A DNA stretch of 64,000 bases from Zeimonas sp032027205 (GCA_032027205.1 JAVSMN010000001.1:1116001-1180000), one strand, 5' to 3'. Shown: positions 14,874-24,092, numbered from the stretch's first letter. Numbers and translations are program-made. Notes: generated from the sequence alone by a model not told the origin.

Positions 14874-17672
14874 ATGGGCTTCGACGGCGAGCGCCATTCG
14901 GCGTACTTCCGGCGCACGCTGGCGGCGTACGCCGCGCGTTCGGACGAAGTCTCCGTGCGCGGCCGCCTGGAAGCGCTGGCCGCGAGCGAGTTGTCGCGCG
15001 CGGCGATCGAGTCGCTGGTCGAGCACGAGCGCCGCGCCGCGGCGGGCGGCACGGCAGCCGGCGCGGCCGCCGACGAAGCATCGCTCGGCCGCGCGCTGCG
15101 CCGCGCGCGCAACTGGCTGATGCTCGCGCTCATCGAGCGCGACACCAGCGGGCGCGCGACGCTCGACGAAGTGTGCGAAGCGATGACTGCGTTCGCCGAG
15201 ATCGCCACGTCGCTGGCGATGCGCGCCGCCGGCGCCACGCTGCTCGCCCGCCATGGCGCGGCGCTCGACCTCAACGGCTGTCCTCAGGACCTGCTCGCCG
15301 TCGGCATGGGCAAGGTCGGCGGCGGCGAGCTGAACGTCTCCTCCGACCTGGACCTCGTCTTCGTGTTCCGCGGCGAGGGCCAGAGCGCCGGCGCGATGGG
15401 CCCGAGCGCGGGTGCGATGGGCCAGAGCGCGGGCGCGCCCGGTGGAAGTACGGGCGCGCCGGGTCCAGGCACGGGCGCCCCTGGCGCCGGCGGTGGCGTT
15501 CTCGCCACCAGCGAGTGGATGCACCGCCTCGCGCGCCGGACGATCGCGCTGCTGTCCGAGTGCGACGCCGACGGCTTCGTCTTTCGCGTCGACGCGCGCC
15601 TGCGGCCGAACGGAGACTCCGGGCCGCTCGTCGCCTCGCTGCCGATGCTCGAGCAGTATTTCTACGCGCAGGGACGCGAGTGGGAGCGCTTCGCCTGGCT
15701 GAAAGGACGCGTGATCGCCGACTCGGGAACGGCATCGCAGGACGCGCGCGACGACGACGAAGCGGCGCTTGCGCGCATCGTCGGTCCGTTCGTCTATCGG
15801 CGCTATCTCGACTTCGATGCGATCGAGGCGCTGCGCGCGCTGCACGCCAAGATCCGCGCGCAGGTCGCGCGACGCGGCGCGCGCGATCCGGAAGCCTTCG
15901 ACGTCAAGCTGGGCCGTGGCGGCATTCGCGAGGTCGAGTTCATCGCGCAGTTGTTCCAGATCGTGCGCGGCGGCCAGGACCCGACGCTGCAGGGCCGGCG
16001 CACGCTCGAGACGCTGGAGGCGCTCGCCGCGAAGGGGCTGCTGCCCGAGGACGAGAGCGAAGCGCTGGCGCACGCCTACCGGCTGCTGCGCCGCACCGAG
16101 CACATGCTGCAGTACCGCGAGGACGCGCAGACGCACCGGCTCGCTCGCGATCGGGAGCAGCGCGAAGCGATCGCCGCGATGCTCGGCATGCCGGTCGTCG
16201 ACTTCGACGCCGCGATCGACCAATGCACCGAAGCGACGGCACGCATTTTCGATCGCCTGCTCGCGCCGCCCGAGGAGAATGGCGAGGCGCCGCAGGCGGC
16301 CGATGCCGCGCAGGCGCCCGACCCGGAGACCGCGCGCCGTTTCGCAGCCTTGCGCGAGGGCACGCGCTATCGCGCAACCCGCAGCGAGACGCGCGCGGCA
16401 ATCGAGCGCTTGCTCGCGGAGGCGGTGCGCCAGGGCACCGGCCCGGCCGGGCTCGCTCGACTGGTCGACCTGCTCGAAGCGATTTGCCGGCGCCCCGGCT
16501 ACGTTGCGCTGCTCGATCGCTTCCGCGACGCGTTCGCGCGCGTGCTGCGCGTGCTCGACTGGGCGAAGTCGCCCGCCGAGTACCTGATGCAGCACCCGGT
16601 GGTCCTCGACGAACTGCTCGACGGCGAGTTGCTCGAGCCCCAGGACTACGACGCATGGAGCGAGCAGCTGCGCGAGCGCGTCGAGGCGGCGACGCACGAC
16701 GGCGCGCCCGACGTCGAACGGCAGATGGATCTCGTGCGCGAAGCGCATCACGCGCAGGTGTTCCGGCTGATGGTGCAGGATCTCGAAGGCCGCCTCACGG
16801 TCGAGCGGCTGTCCGATCACCTGAGCGAGCTGGCCGACCGCGTGCTCGGCCTGGTCGTCGATCTGGTGTGGAGCGGCCTGCGGCTGCGCTTTCGCGACAC
16901 CGCGCGCTTCGCGGCGATCGCCTACGGCCGTCTCGGCGGCAAGGAGCTCGGCTACGCCTCCGACATCGACCTCGTCTTCCTGTACGACGACGCGGACGAG
17001 CGGGCGCCCGAGGCGTACGCGCTACTCGCGCAGCGCGTTTCGGCATGGCTGTCCACGCGCACCGCTGCCGGCCTGCTGTTCGACACCGACCTGCGGCTGC
17101 GCCCGAACGGGCAGGCCGGAATGCTCGTCTCGAGCGTCGCCGCCTTCGAGTCCTACCAGAACGACGCCGCCTGGGTGTGGGAGCACCAGGCGCTGACGCG
17201 CGCCCGCTTCTCGGCGGGCGATGCGTCGATCGGCGAACGCTTCGAGGCGATCCGACGCGAGGTGCTCGCGCGACCGCGCGAGCACGACCGGCTGCGCGAC
17301 GAAGTGCGCACGATGCGCGCGCGCATGCGCGAGGGCCACCCGAATCGCAGCGACCGTTTCGACCTCAAGCACGACGGCGGGGGCATGGTCGACATCGAGT
17401 TCATCGTGCAGTTCCTCGTGCTCGCGCACTCGGGCGCGCACCCGCGGCTGCTCGACAACGCCGGCAACATCGCGCTGCTCGGTCGCGCCGGCGAGTTCGG
17501 GCTGATCGACGCCGGGCTCGCGCAACGCGCGGCCGATGCGTACCGCCGCTATCGCCGACTGCAGCACCAGGCGCGGCTCGACGGCGTCGTCGCGCGCGTG
17601 GACCCGGACAGCGTGGTCGAGGAGCGAACGGCGGTGCGCGCGCTGTGGAACTCGCTGTTCGGCGCCGATTGA
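14874..17672 (+). CDS. glnE: Bifunctional glutamine synthetase adenylyltransferase/deadenylyltransferase
   Basis: A 932-residue enzyme that attaches AMP to, or removes it from, glutamine synthetase in response to PII state and glutamine. Two nucleotidyltransferase domains are present: the N-terminal deadenylylating one with GMGKVGGGELNVSSDLDLVF (about residues 143-162) and the C-terminal adenylylating one with YGRLGGKELGYASDIDLVFL near residue 685. The linker carries RRTEHMLQYREDAQTHRL, and the end shows KHDGGGMVDIEFIVQF. Directly after the first catalytic motif the chain contains five tandem seven-residue Gly/Ala/Ser units (residues 169-203), an unusual insertion in a normally short loop. 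The catalytic residues on both sides are intact, so I expect a functional enzyme. Confidence 0.95.
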   Translation: MGFDGERHSAYFRRTLAAYAARSDEVSVRGRLEALAASELSRAAIESLVEHERRAAAGGTAAGAAADEASLGRALRRARNWLMLALIERDTSGRATLDEVCEAMTAFAEIATSLAMRAAGATLLARHGAALDLNGCPQDLLAVGMGKVGGGELNVSSDLDLVFVFRGEGQSAGAMGPSAGAMGQSAGAPGGSTGAPGPGTGAPGAGGGVLATSEWMHRLARRTIALLSECDADGFVFRVDARLRPNGDSGPLVASLPMLEQYFYAQGREWERFAWLKGRVIADSGTASQDARDDDEAALARIVGPFVYRRYLDFDAIEALRALHAKIRAQVARRGARDPEAFDVKLGRGGIREVEFIAQLFQIVRGGQDPTLQGRRTLETLEALAAKGLLPEDESEALAHAYRLLRRTEHMLQYREDAQTHRLARDREQREAIAAMLGMPVVDFDAAIDQCTEATARIFDRLLAPPEENGEAPQAADAAQAPDPETARRFAALREGTRYRATRSETRAAIERLLAEAVRQGTGPAGLARLVDLLEAICRRPGYVALLDRFRDAFARVLRVLDWAKSPAEYLMQHPVVLDELLDGELLEPQDYDAWSEQLRERVEAATHDGAPDVERQMDLVREAHHAQVFRLMVQDLEGRLTVERLSDHLSELADRVLGLVVDLVWSGLRLRFRDTARFAAIAYGRLGGKELGYASDIDLVFLYDDADERAPEAYALLAQRVSAWLSTRTAAGLLFDTDLRLRPNGQAGMLVSSVAAFESYQNDAAWVWEHQALTRARFSAGDASIGERFEAIRREVLARPREHDRLRDEVRTMRARMREGHPNRSDRFDLKHDGGGMVDIEFIVQFLVLAHSGAHPRLLDNAGNIALLGRAGEFGLIDAGLAQRAADAYRRYRRLQHQARLDGVVARVDPDSVVEERTAVRALWNSLFGAD
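15378..15482 (+). repeat. glnE: Five tandem 21-base repeats inside glnE
   Basis: Five in-frame units of 21 bases encode GQSAGAM, GPSAGAM, GQSAGAP, GGSTGAP and GPGTGAP. The first three units are nearly identical in DNA and the last two have diverged, as in a minisatellite that grew by slippage. The unit length is a multiple of three, so changes in copy number would preserve the glnE frame. Confidence 0.9.
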
Positions 17673-17721
17673 GCCAACTGAGCCGACCGGACCAACCGAT
17701 CCGACTGCGTGCGACGAACCG

Positions 17722-18975
17722 CTACGAAACGGCGCCCACGCCCGGACGACCGAACGCCCATCCGCTGCGCGCCGCCAGCCACAGTACGGCCGCCAGCGCG
17801 ACGACGACGAAGGGCAGCGACAGCAGGTTCAGCACCGACCAGCCGTCGACGAAGAGCAGCGCGCCGGAGGACGCCGAGCTCGTGATCATCGTCGCGAACA
17901 CGATCGAATCCATGAAGCCCTGCACCTTGTTCTTCTCGGCGGGCCGGTACGCCTTGGTGAGCAGCGCGGTCGCGCCGGTGTACATGAAGTTCCACCCGAC
18001 GCCGAGCGCGAACAGCGCGATCGTGAAATGCATCAGTTCGACGCCCGACAGGGCGACGCCGACGCAGCCGAGCATCAGCACGCCGCCGGTGAACACGACG
18101 GGCAGCGCGCCGAAGCGGCCGGTCAGCGCGCCGGAGAACAGTCCGGGCGCAAACATGCCGACGACGTGCCACTCGATGACGAAGGCCGCCGCCTCGTAGG
18201 GCAGCCCGCAGACCTCCATCGCCAGCGGCGTCGCAACCATCAGCAGGTTCATCACGCCATAGGCGAGCGCCGCGCAGACGATGGCCACGCGGCAGACCGG
18301 ATCGCGCAGGATCTCCCGCAGCGGCCGCGCGCTGCCGATCGCCACCGACTTCGACGGCACGGGAACGCGCAACGCCTGCACGAGCAGCAGCGACAGCGCG
18401 GCGAAGGCGACCAGCACCAGGTAGCTCCCCGCGAACGGCGTGGCCAGGGCTGCGCGCGACCACTTCGAGATCTCCGGGCCGACGACGCCGCCGGCGATGC
18501 CACCCGCGAGCACGAGCGAAATCGCCCGCGGCCGCCAGCGCTCGCGCCAGGCCGCCTGCGCGGCCGATTCCTCGTGCGCGGCATCGACGACGTCGGCGGC
18601 GGCGAAACGCAGGCTCGCGCCGAACGCGTTGTACAACCCGCAAACGAAAGTAGCCAGGCACAGCAGCGCGAGGCTCCCCGCGTTCATCGCGTGCCAGGCG
18701 AGCAGCGAGCCGAGCATCGCGACCAGCGAGCCCAGCGTGTATCCGGCGCGCCGCCCGTAGCGCCGCATGAACAGCGCCGCCGGCATCGCCCATACCGCGC
18801 CGCCGAGTACGTAGCCGGTGACCGGGAACGTAGCGAGCAGTGGCGTGGGCGCAAGCTGCAGCCCGGCGAGTCCGTTGACTGCGATCAGCGTGACGTTGTT
18901 GGTCAGCAGCAGCGCCTGCAGCACGGCAAGCAGCGCGACCTGCGAGCGGAAGCGGGGATGCGCGGGGTTCGACAT
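17722..18975 (-). CDS. MFS transporter
   Basis: A 417-residue integral membrane protein with about twelve hydrophobic segments and the MFS loop motif MRRYGRRAGYTLGS between helices 2 and 3. A central charged loop (ESAAQAAWRERWRPR) separates the two six-helix halves. Proteins of this layout are often annotated as YnfM- or Bcr-like; the substrate cannot be inferred. The ATG at 18975 directly precedes the first helix and gives a standard N-terminus; no clear ribosome-binding site is seen. The gene converges with glnE and is divergent from ilvE. Its long upstream open frame lies inside ilvE on the other strand and is not coding. Confidence 0.85.
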   Translation of the reverse strand: MSNPAHPRFRSQVALLAVLQALLLTNNVTLIAVNGLAGLQLAPTPLLATFPVTGYVLGGAVWAMPAALFMRRYGRRAGYTLGSLVAMLGSLLAWHAMNAGSLALLCLATFVCGLYNAFGASLRFAAADVVDAAHEESAAQAAWRERWRPRAISLVLAGGIAGGVVGPEISKWSRAALATPFAGSYLVLVAFAALSLLLVQALRVPVPSKSVAIGSARPLREILRDPVCRVAIVCAALAYGVMNLLMVATPLAMEVCGLPYEAAAFVIEWHVVGMFAPGLFSGALTGRFGALPVVFTGGVLMLGCVGVALSGVELMHFTIALFALGVGWNFMYTGATALLTKAYRPAEKNKVQGFMDSIVFATMITSSASSGALLFVDGWSVLNLLSLPFVVVALAAVLWLAARSGWAFGRPGVGAVS

Positions 18976-19002
18976 CGCGCCGAGTCTAGCGCGTACGCCG
19001 GT

Positions 19003-19011
19003 TGCTAAAAT
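19003..19011 (+). promoter_or_regulatory. ilvE: Candidate extended -10 promoter of ilvE
   Basis: TTGC followed by TAAAAT (19006-19011) matches an extended -10 element and lies 55 bases before the ilvE start codon. No clear -35 hexamer is found at the expected distance. It is supported only by sequence resemblance and position in the 90-base divergent gap. Confidence 0.4.
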
Positions 19012-19065
19012 GGGCGCTTTCCGCGCATCTTCGCGCGCCTTCGGAATTCCCCCCGGGAGAAAGCG

Positions 19066-20001
19066 ATGTCGATGGCTGACCGCGACGGTCATATCTGGTT
19101 CGACGGCAGGATGGTCGATTGGCGCGACGCCAAGATCCACGTGCTCACGCATTCGCTGCACTACGGAATGGCGGTGTTCGAGGGCGTGCGTGCCTACAAG
19201 ACCGACGAAGGCACGGCGATCTTCCGGCTGAACGAGCACACGAAGCGGCTGTTCAACTCGGCGAAGATCTTCCAGATGCGGCTTCCGTACTCGTTCGACG
19301 ACCTGGTCCAGGCGCAGAAGGACGTGGTGCGGATGAACGCGCTCGAATCGTGCTACCTGCGCCCGATCGCCTGGGTCGGCTCGGAGAAGCTCGGCGTCTC
19401 GGCGCGCGGCAACACGATCCACGTGTCGGTCGCCGCCTGGCCCTGGGGCGCGTATCTCGGCGAGGAGGCGATCGCCGGCGGCATCCGCGTGAAGACCTCG
19501 TCGTTCACGCGGCATCACGTCAACGTCTCGCTGGTGCGTGCGAAAGCGAGCGGCTACTACATCAACTCGATCCTCGCCAACCAGGAGGTCTGCGCGCACG
19601 GCTACGACGAAGCGCTGCTGCTCGACACCGAGGGCTACGTCTCCGAAGGTTCGGGCGAGAACGTATTCATCGTGCGCGACGGCGTGGTCTACACGCCCGA
19701 CGTGGCCTCGTGCCTGGATGGCATCACGCGCGACGCCGTGATCACCATCGCGCGCGACGCCGGCATCGAGGTGCGCGAAAAGCGGATCACGCGCGACGAA
19801 ATGTACTGCGCCGACGAGGCGTTCTTCACCGGCACCGCGGCCGAGATCACGCCGATCCGCGAACTGGACGACCGCACGATCGGCGAAGGCCGCCGCGGCC
19901 CGGTCACCGAACGGCTGCAGGGAATGTTCTTCGACATCGTCGCCGGCCGCAATCCGCGCTACCGCGAGTGGCTCACCCCGGTCGGAGCGGCGAAGCGATG
20001 A
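19066..20001 (+). CDS. ilvE: Branched-chain amino acid aminotransferase
   Basis: A 311-residue class IV PLP aminotransferase that carries out the last step of valine, leucine and isoleucine synthesis (and the first of their breakdown), using glutamate/2-oxoglutarate. Signatures include THSLHYGMAVFEGVRAY near residue 28, the PLP-binding Lys160 in VRAKASGYYINS, EALLLDTEGYVSEGSGENVF and FFTGTAAEITPI. Proper start: GGGAGA lies eight bases before the ATG at 19066. Its stop overlaps the start of a small zinc-finger gene (ATGA), so the two are translationally coupled. Confidence 0.96.
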   Translation: MSMADRDGHIWFDGRMVDWRDAKIHVLTHSLHYGMAVFEGVRAYKTDEGTAIFRLNEHTKRLFNSAKIFQMRLPYSFDDLVQAQKDVVRMNALESCYLRPIAWVGSEKLGVSARGNTIHVSVAAWPWGAYLGEEAIAGGIRVKTSSFTRHHVNVSLVRAKASGYYINSILANQEVCAHGYDEALLLDTEGYVSEGSGENVFIVRDGVVYTPDVASCLDGITRDAVITIARDAGIEVREKRITRDEMYCADEAFFTGTAAEITPIRELDDRTIGEGRRGPVTERLQGMFFDIVAGRNPRYREWLTPVGAAKR

Positions 20002-20219
20002 ACGGCCCCGACTCCGCCGCCGGACTGCAGCAGGCGCGGGACGCCGTCGTCGAGATCGACGCATCCGACCTGCCGGCCTTCTGCCCGAACGCGAAGATGC
20101 CGCTGTGGTCTTCGCATCCGCGCGTGTACCTCGAGCTGGGGGCTACGGGGAAGGCGATGTGTTCGTATTGCGGGACGAAATACCGTCTCGCGCCGGGTTC
20201 CGCGCCCGGAGGGCACTGA
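19998..20219 (+). CDS. Small zinc-finger (zf-CHCC) protein
   Basis: A 73-residue protein with the zf-CHCC pattern: FCPNAKMPLWSSHPRVYL, then MCSYCGTKYRL with a Cys-X2-Cys pair. The ligands appear to be the Cys and His of the first half and the two Cys of the second. The family also includes a subunit of mitochondrial complex I (NDUFS6); in betaproteobacteria the small form usually follows ilvE, as here. Its role is unknown. The start codon overlaps the ilvE stop by four bases. Confidence 0.85.
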   Translation: MNGPDSAAGLQQARDAVVEIDASDLPAFCPNAKMPLWSSHPRVYLELGATGKAMCSYCGTKYRLAPGSAPGGH

Positions 20220-20342
20220 GCCCGACGCAAGGCGGCATTCAAGTCGTTCGAACTGTCAACTACGCCGACGCGGAAAAAATCGATGCGTCGACCTGCTCTT
20301 CGACCCACAATCGCGCCGGCGAGTTAGGATCGAAGGGAGGCG

Positions 20343-21413
20343 ATGGCCGAGTCGGGGACGACGATGGGTTCGAGAGCGCTGGTGATCGCGCCGAACACGA
20401 TCGGTGATGCCGTGATGGTGCAGCCGCTGCTGGCGCTGTTGCGCCAGCAAAGTCCGCGCATGCGCCTGGACGTTCTGTGCAGCGGCGCCGTCGCGCCGGT
20501 ATTCCGCTGCATGGCCGAAGTCGGTGACGTCATCGATGGGCCGCCTCCGGACGGTCGCACGCTGTGGGCCACGCGCTGGCGACTCGGCCGGTCGCTGCGC
20601 CCGCGCCGATATAACACCGCCTACGTGCTGCCCGAATCGCGCATCTCCGCGCTCGTCCCCTGGTTCGCCGGCATCCGCGAACGCATCGGCTATCGCGGGC
20701 AATCGCGAGCGTTGCTGCTCAATCGCATCCACGAAGCGCCGCGCGCGAAAGGGCCGAAGACGGCCGAACGCTTCGCCGCGCTCGCCTTCGAAGCGCACGC
20801 GCCGCGTCCGGGCAGCGTTCCCGATCCGCACCTGACGCGCCGCACGCACCGCGAGCGCATCGTGCGGGCGAAATTCGACATCGGACGCGAAGCGCCGCCG
20901 ATCGTGCTGTGCACGGCCACCAGCGGCGGAGATTCGCACCGGTGGCCCGCGCGGCATTTCGCATCGCTGATCGCGATGCTCGCGGCCGAGACGCCCGAGG
21001 CCGACCTGCTGCTGCTCGGCCCGGCCACGGAGCGGCCGGCCGCCACCGAGATCGCGGCGCTCTCAGGCCAGGCCGCGCGCAATCTATGCGGAGAAACGAG
21101 CCTCGACGAGGCGATCGCGATCGTCGCGCAGGCGGCCGGCGTGGTCACCGTCGACACCGGATTGATGCACGTCGCCGCCGCGTACGCGCGTCCACAGGTC
21201 GCGCTGTTCGGCCCCTCCGATCCCCGGCGCGGCCAGCCGCGTTCACCGCGCGCGCACGTCGAATGGCTGCACCTGGCCTGCAGCCCGTGCGCCGAGCAGG
21301 CGTGCCCTCTCGTCCACCACGCCTGCATGCAGCGCATCTCGCCCACGCAGGTGTTCGAGGCGCTGTCGCGTGCGATGCGCTTCGAGACGACCGGCGCACG
21401 GCCGTCGCGGTAG
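20343..21413 (+). CDS. waaF: ADP-heptose:LPS heptosyltransferase II
   Basis: A 356-residue glycosyltransferase family 9 protein. WaaF adds the second heptose to the inner core of lipopolysaccharide on the cytoplasmic face of the inner membrane. Visible features are the N-terminal IAPNTIGDAVMVQPLLALL, the TSGGDSHRWPARHFASLI donor-site region, and the C-terminal VTVDTGLMHVAAAYARPQVALFGPSDP with the conserved Asp-Thr-Gly...His. The ATG at 20343 follows GGGAGG at good spacing. The heptosyltransferase number (I versus II) is assigned by overall resemblance to WaaF and is the least certain part. Confidence 0.88.
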   Translation: MAESGTTMGSRALVIAPNTIGDAVMVQPLLALLRQQSPRMRLDVLCSGAVAPVFRCMAEVGDVIDGPPPDGRTLWATRWRLGRSLRPRRYNTAYVLPESRISALVPWFAGIRERIGYRGQSRALLLNRIHEAPRAKGPKTAERFAALAFEAHAPRPGSVPDPHLTRRTHRERIVRAKFDIGREAPPIVLCTATSGGDSHRWPARHFASLIAMLAAETPEADLLLLGPATERPAATEIAALSGQAARNLCGETSLDEAIAIVAQAAGVVTVDTGLMHVAAAYARPQVALFGPSDPRRGQPRSPRAHVEWLHLACSPCAEQACPLVHHACMQRISPTQVFEALSRAMRFETTGARPSR

Positions 21414-21434
21414 CGCGGCCGCATTCGACGACCC

Positions 21435-21866
21435 ATGCGTAGCGCGATCCTGTGCACGGCGGACGCAGTGGAGGAAGCGTTCTACGACGCGATGCAGCGC
21501 GGCGACCTCGAAGCGATGATGGCGCTGTGGGCAGACGACGAGGACGTGCTCTGCGTTCACCCGGGCAGTGACCGCTTCGTCGGACTGGCCGCCGTTCGGG
21601 AGTCGTGGGCCCGCATCTTCCGCTACGGGCACGTCGAGATCCGCTGCACCGACGTGCGCTCGCACACCGGCGCCGTGCTGGCCGTGCACAACGTCGTCGA
21701 ACAGACGCTGTCCCCCGATCCGCGCAGCGCCGCCGCCGGCGGCATGCAGATCGTCGAATGCATCGCCACCAACGTCTACGTGAAGCAGGCGGGCAGTTGG
21801 CGAATGATGATGCATCACTCGGCGCTGCGGCAGGCGAGTCCGGCGTCGAACGACCGGCTGCACTGA
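21435..21866 (+). CDS. NTF2-like (SnoaL-fold) protein
   Basis: A 143-residue protein with the cone-shaped NTF2/SnoaL pattern: an N-terminal helix (AVEEAFYDAMQRGDLEAMMALW), the DEDVLCVHPGSDRFVG loop, VRESWARIF, and a final beta-sheet (GSWRMMMHHSAL). Proteins with this pattern and the VHPG loop are common as small unannotated ORFs, often called nuclear transport factor 2 family. No catalytic function can be assigned. It lies 21 bases after waaF and is probably transcribed with it. Confidence 0.75.
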   Translation: MRSAILCTADAVEEAFYDAMQRGDLEAMMALWADDEDVLCVHPGSDRFVGLAAVRESWARIFRYGHVEIRCTDVRSHTGAVLAVHNVVEQTLSPDPRSAAAGGMQIVECIATNVYVKQAGSWRMMMHHSALRQASPASNDRLH

Positions 21867-21905
21867 TCGGCCAAAAGCCTGAGCGGTAGAGCGCCGCTTC
21901 GACTC

Positions 21906-23384
21906 CTAGTTCACGCGCTCCTCGCGCTCGCGCTGCCACTGCGCCTGCAGCTCGCGCAGGCGCGAGTCGATCTGCGACGCGACGTGGAAATCGGTCGACC
22001 GGGATTGCTGCGCGAGCCGCAACTGCTCCACTGCAGCGGGCAGGGCGCCGAGCAGCACGAAACGCTCGGCGGCCGCCCTGTGCGCCAGCGCCGGACGATC
22101 GAGCGCCTGCTGCACCTCCGACAGCAGTTCCCACAGTTGCGGGTCGTCGCGGTGCAGCGCCAGCGACTGCTCGAGGAAGGGCACCGCGTCGGCGTAGCGC
22201 TTGTCGGCGAACAGCGCCCGCCCGCGCAGCCGCAGCAACGCGCGCGCGGAAGGGTCGCGTGCCAGCGCCGCATCGAGCAGCGCAAGCGCGGCGCGCGGCT
22301 GGCCCGCATCGAGTTCGACCTGCGCGGCGAGGCGGTCGACGAAACGGTGCGGCGCAGGAAGCCGTCGGCGCAACTCGGCGATCGCCTCGCGCGCCTGCGT
22401 AGTGTCACGCTGGGCGGCGGCCACCGTCGCCAGGCCGAACCAGCCCGCAACTTCGTCGATCGTCCGATCGCGCAAATGGCGCTCGAACCATAGATGGGAC
22501 GCCTGCAATCCATCGACGGAGGTGTCGCCGAGGGCGCGAAGCTTCGCGCGCGCCAGGCGGAACTCGAGGCTGTCGGCACGCTGCCGATAGCGGCCTTCGC
22601 TGATCCGCGCCTGGATGTCGGCAATGCGCGCCGACGTGATCGGGTGCGTTCGCAGATACTCGGGCGCGCCACTCTCGTAGAGCCGGCCGGCGCTCTGCAA
22701 GCGGTTCAGGAACGAGACCATCGCGTTCGAATCGAAATTGCCCTGGCGCAACATCTCGAGACCGACGCGGTCGGCCTCGCGCTCGGCGTCGCGCGAGAAG
22801 CCGAGCATCTGCTGCTGCGCAACCGTGCTGCCGAGCGACGCGAGCCCGCCGGCAGCCTGCGGATTGGAGCCGGCCGCCAGTGCGGCGAGCACCATCGCCG
22901 CGAGCATCACCACCGAACCCTGGCGCTGGCGCGCGAGCATCCGCGCGATGTGCCGCTGCGTGACGTGACCGATCTCGTGCGCGAGCACCGACGCGAGCTC
23001 GGATTCCGATTGCGTGCCGACGATGAGCCCCGTGTGCACGCCGACGAATCCGCCGGGCAGCGCGAATGCGTTGAGCGTCGAATCGCGGACGAGGAAGAAA
23101 CGGAAGTCGTACCCGCTCGCCGGCGCCGTGCTCGTCAAGGCGAGCGCGAAGCGATTGAGCCAGTCGGTGAGCTCGGCGTCGTCGTCGATCATTCCGCGGC
23201 GCTGCATCTCACCGACGATCGAGTCGCCGATGCGCCGCTCCATCGACGGCGACAACTCGTCGGCGCTCGCGTCGCCCAACCGCGGCAGGTTGTCGACCTG
23301 CGCCTGCGCCAGCGGCGGCGCGAACGCAAGCAAGGCGGCCAGCAGGCCCGCCATGCAACGGGACGGCAGACGAGCGCTGCGCAA
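21906..23384 (-). CDS. bepA: Periplasmic M48 metalloprotease with TPR domain, BepA-like
   Basis: A 492-residue exported protein: a signal peptide (MAGLLAALLAFAPPLAQA after a short basic start), an M48 zinc-protease domain with HEIGH at residues 136-140 and the third-ligand region SRDAEREADRVGLEML, a methionine-rich linker, then several TPR-like helices to the C-terminus. BepA helps assemble outer-membrane proteins such as LptD and degrades stalled ones. I chose a TTG at 23384 because GGAGG lies eight bases upstream; an ATG at 23354 is the alternative and would leave the signal peptide intact. The TPR half includes the repeated helix ALLDAALARDPSARALL. Confidence 0.9.
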   Translation of the reverse strand: MRSARLPSRCMAGLLAALLAFAPPLAQAQVDNLPRLGDASADELSPSMERRIGDSIVGEMQRRGMIDDDAELTDWLNRFALALTSTAPASGYDFRFFLVRDSTLNAFALPGGFVGVHTGLIVGTQSESELASVLAHEIGHVTQRHIARMLARQRQGSVVMLAAMVLAALAAGSNPQAAGGLASLGSTVAQQQMLGFSRDAEREADRVGLEMLRQGNFDSNAMVSFLNRLQSAGRLYESGAPEYLRTHPITSARIADIQARISEGRYRQRADSLEFRLARAKLRALGDTSVDGLQASHLWFERHLRDRTIDEVAGWFGLATVAAAQRDTTQAREAIAELRRRLPAPHRFVDRLAAQVELDAGQPRAALALLDAALARDPSARALLRLRGRALFADKRYADAVPFLEQSLALHRDDPQLWELLSEVQQALDRPALAHRAAAERFVLLGALPAAVEQLRLAQQSRSTDFHVASQIDSRLRELQAQWQREREERVN

Positions 23385-23408
23385 ACGCGATACCTCCGAA
23401 AACGGCGT

Positions 23409-23417
23409 TGCTATGAT
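23409..23417 (+). promoter_or_regulatory. moaC: Candidate extended -10 promoter of moaC
   Basis: TGC-TATGAT (hexamer 23412-23417) is an extended -10 element in the 118-base gap between the divergent bepA and moaC genes, 85 bases before the moaC start. The -35 region is not obvious. Assigned by match and position only. Confidence 0.4.
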
Positions 23418-23502
23418 AGACGGAGCCTCGTCGCACCACGCCCCCTGCTCCCGGCGGCCCCTCGTCCATGCAGACCTCCGCAACCCACGTCACCCGAGCA
23501 CG

Positions 23503-24087
23503 ATGAAGCGCTCGGCAGACACCTCGGTTCCCACGTCGGGCCCGGAGACGCCCGGCGTCGGAAGCGGCGGGAACTCGCCCCGCACCGCCCGCGGCGCCAG
23601 CGACGCGAACGATTCGTTGACGCATTTCGATGCAGCGGGTCGGGCGCACATGGTCGATGTCGGCGCCAAGGCCGAAACCCACCGCGTTGCGGTCGCCCGC
23701 GGAACGATCCGCATGAAGTCCGAGACCTTCGCGCTGGTGCGGGACGGCAGCGCGAAGAAGGGCGACGTCATCGGCGTGGCGCGCATCGCCGCGATCCAGG
23801 GCGCCAAGCGCACGTCGGAGCTGATCCCGCTGTGCCACCCGATCGCGCTCACGCGCGTCGCGGTCGACTTCGAACTCGACGAGGCGGCGAGTTCGGTTCA
23901 CTGCACCGCCACCGCCGAGTGCGACGGCCGCACCGGCGTCGAGATGGAAGCGCTCACCGCCGTGCAGGTCGGCCTGCTGACGATCTACGACATGTGCAAA
24001 GCGGTCGATCGGGGGATGGTGATCGAAGCCGTTCGACTGCTCGAAAAGCGCGGGGGGAAGTCGGGGACGTGGGTGGCGCAGGAGTAA
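23503..24087 (+). CDS. moaC: Cyclic pyranopterin monophosphate synthase
   Basis: A 194-residue MoaC protein that converts 3',8-cyclo-7,8-dihydro-GTP into cyclic pyranopterin monophosphate in molybdenum cofactor synthesis. The conserved core begins LTHFDAAGRAHMVDV and includes TSELIPLCHPIALT and the C-terminal EALTAVQVGLLTIYDMCK. The start at 23503 adds about 35 Ser/Gly-rich residues compared with the usual 160-residue enzyme. Translation might start later, for instance at the TTG just before the core, but this cannot be settled from the sequence. It stands alone here, without other moa genes. Confidence 0.9.
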   Translation: MKRSADTSVPTSGPETPGVGSGGNSPRTARGASDANDSLTHFDAAGRAHMVDVGAKAETHRVAVARGTIRMKSETFALVRDGSAKKGDVIGVARIAAIQGAKRTSELIPLCHPIALTRVAVDFELDEAASSVHCTATAECDGRTGVEMEALTAVQVGLLTIYDMCKAVDRGMVIEAVRLLEKRGGKSGTWVAQE

Positions 24088-24092
24088 CGGCC

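Noticed and set aside
14222..18199. A 1,325-codon plus-strand frame overlapping glnE and the MFS gene
   Set aside because: Low-complexity Arg/Ala composition, crosses three genes and has no family features; glnE in another frame is clearly the gene.
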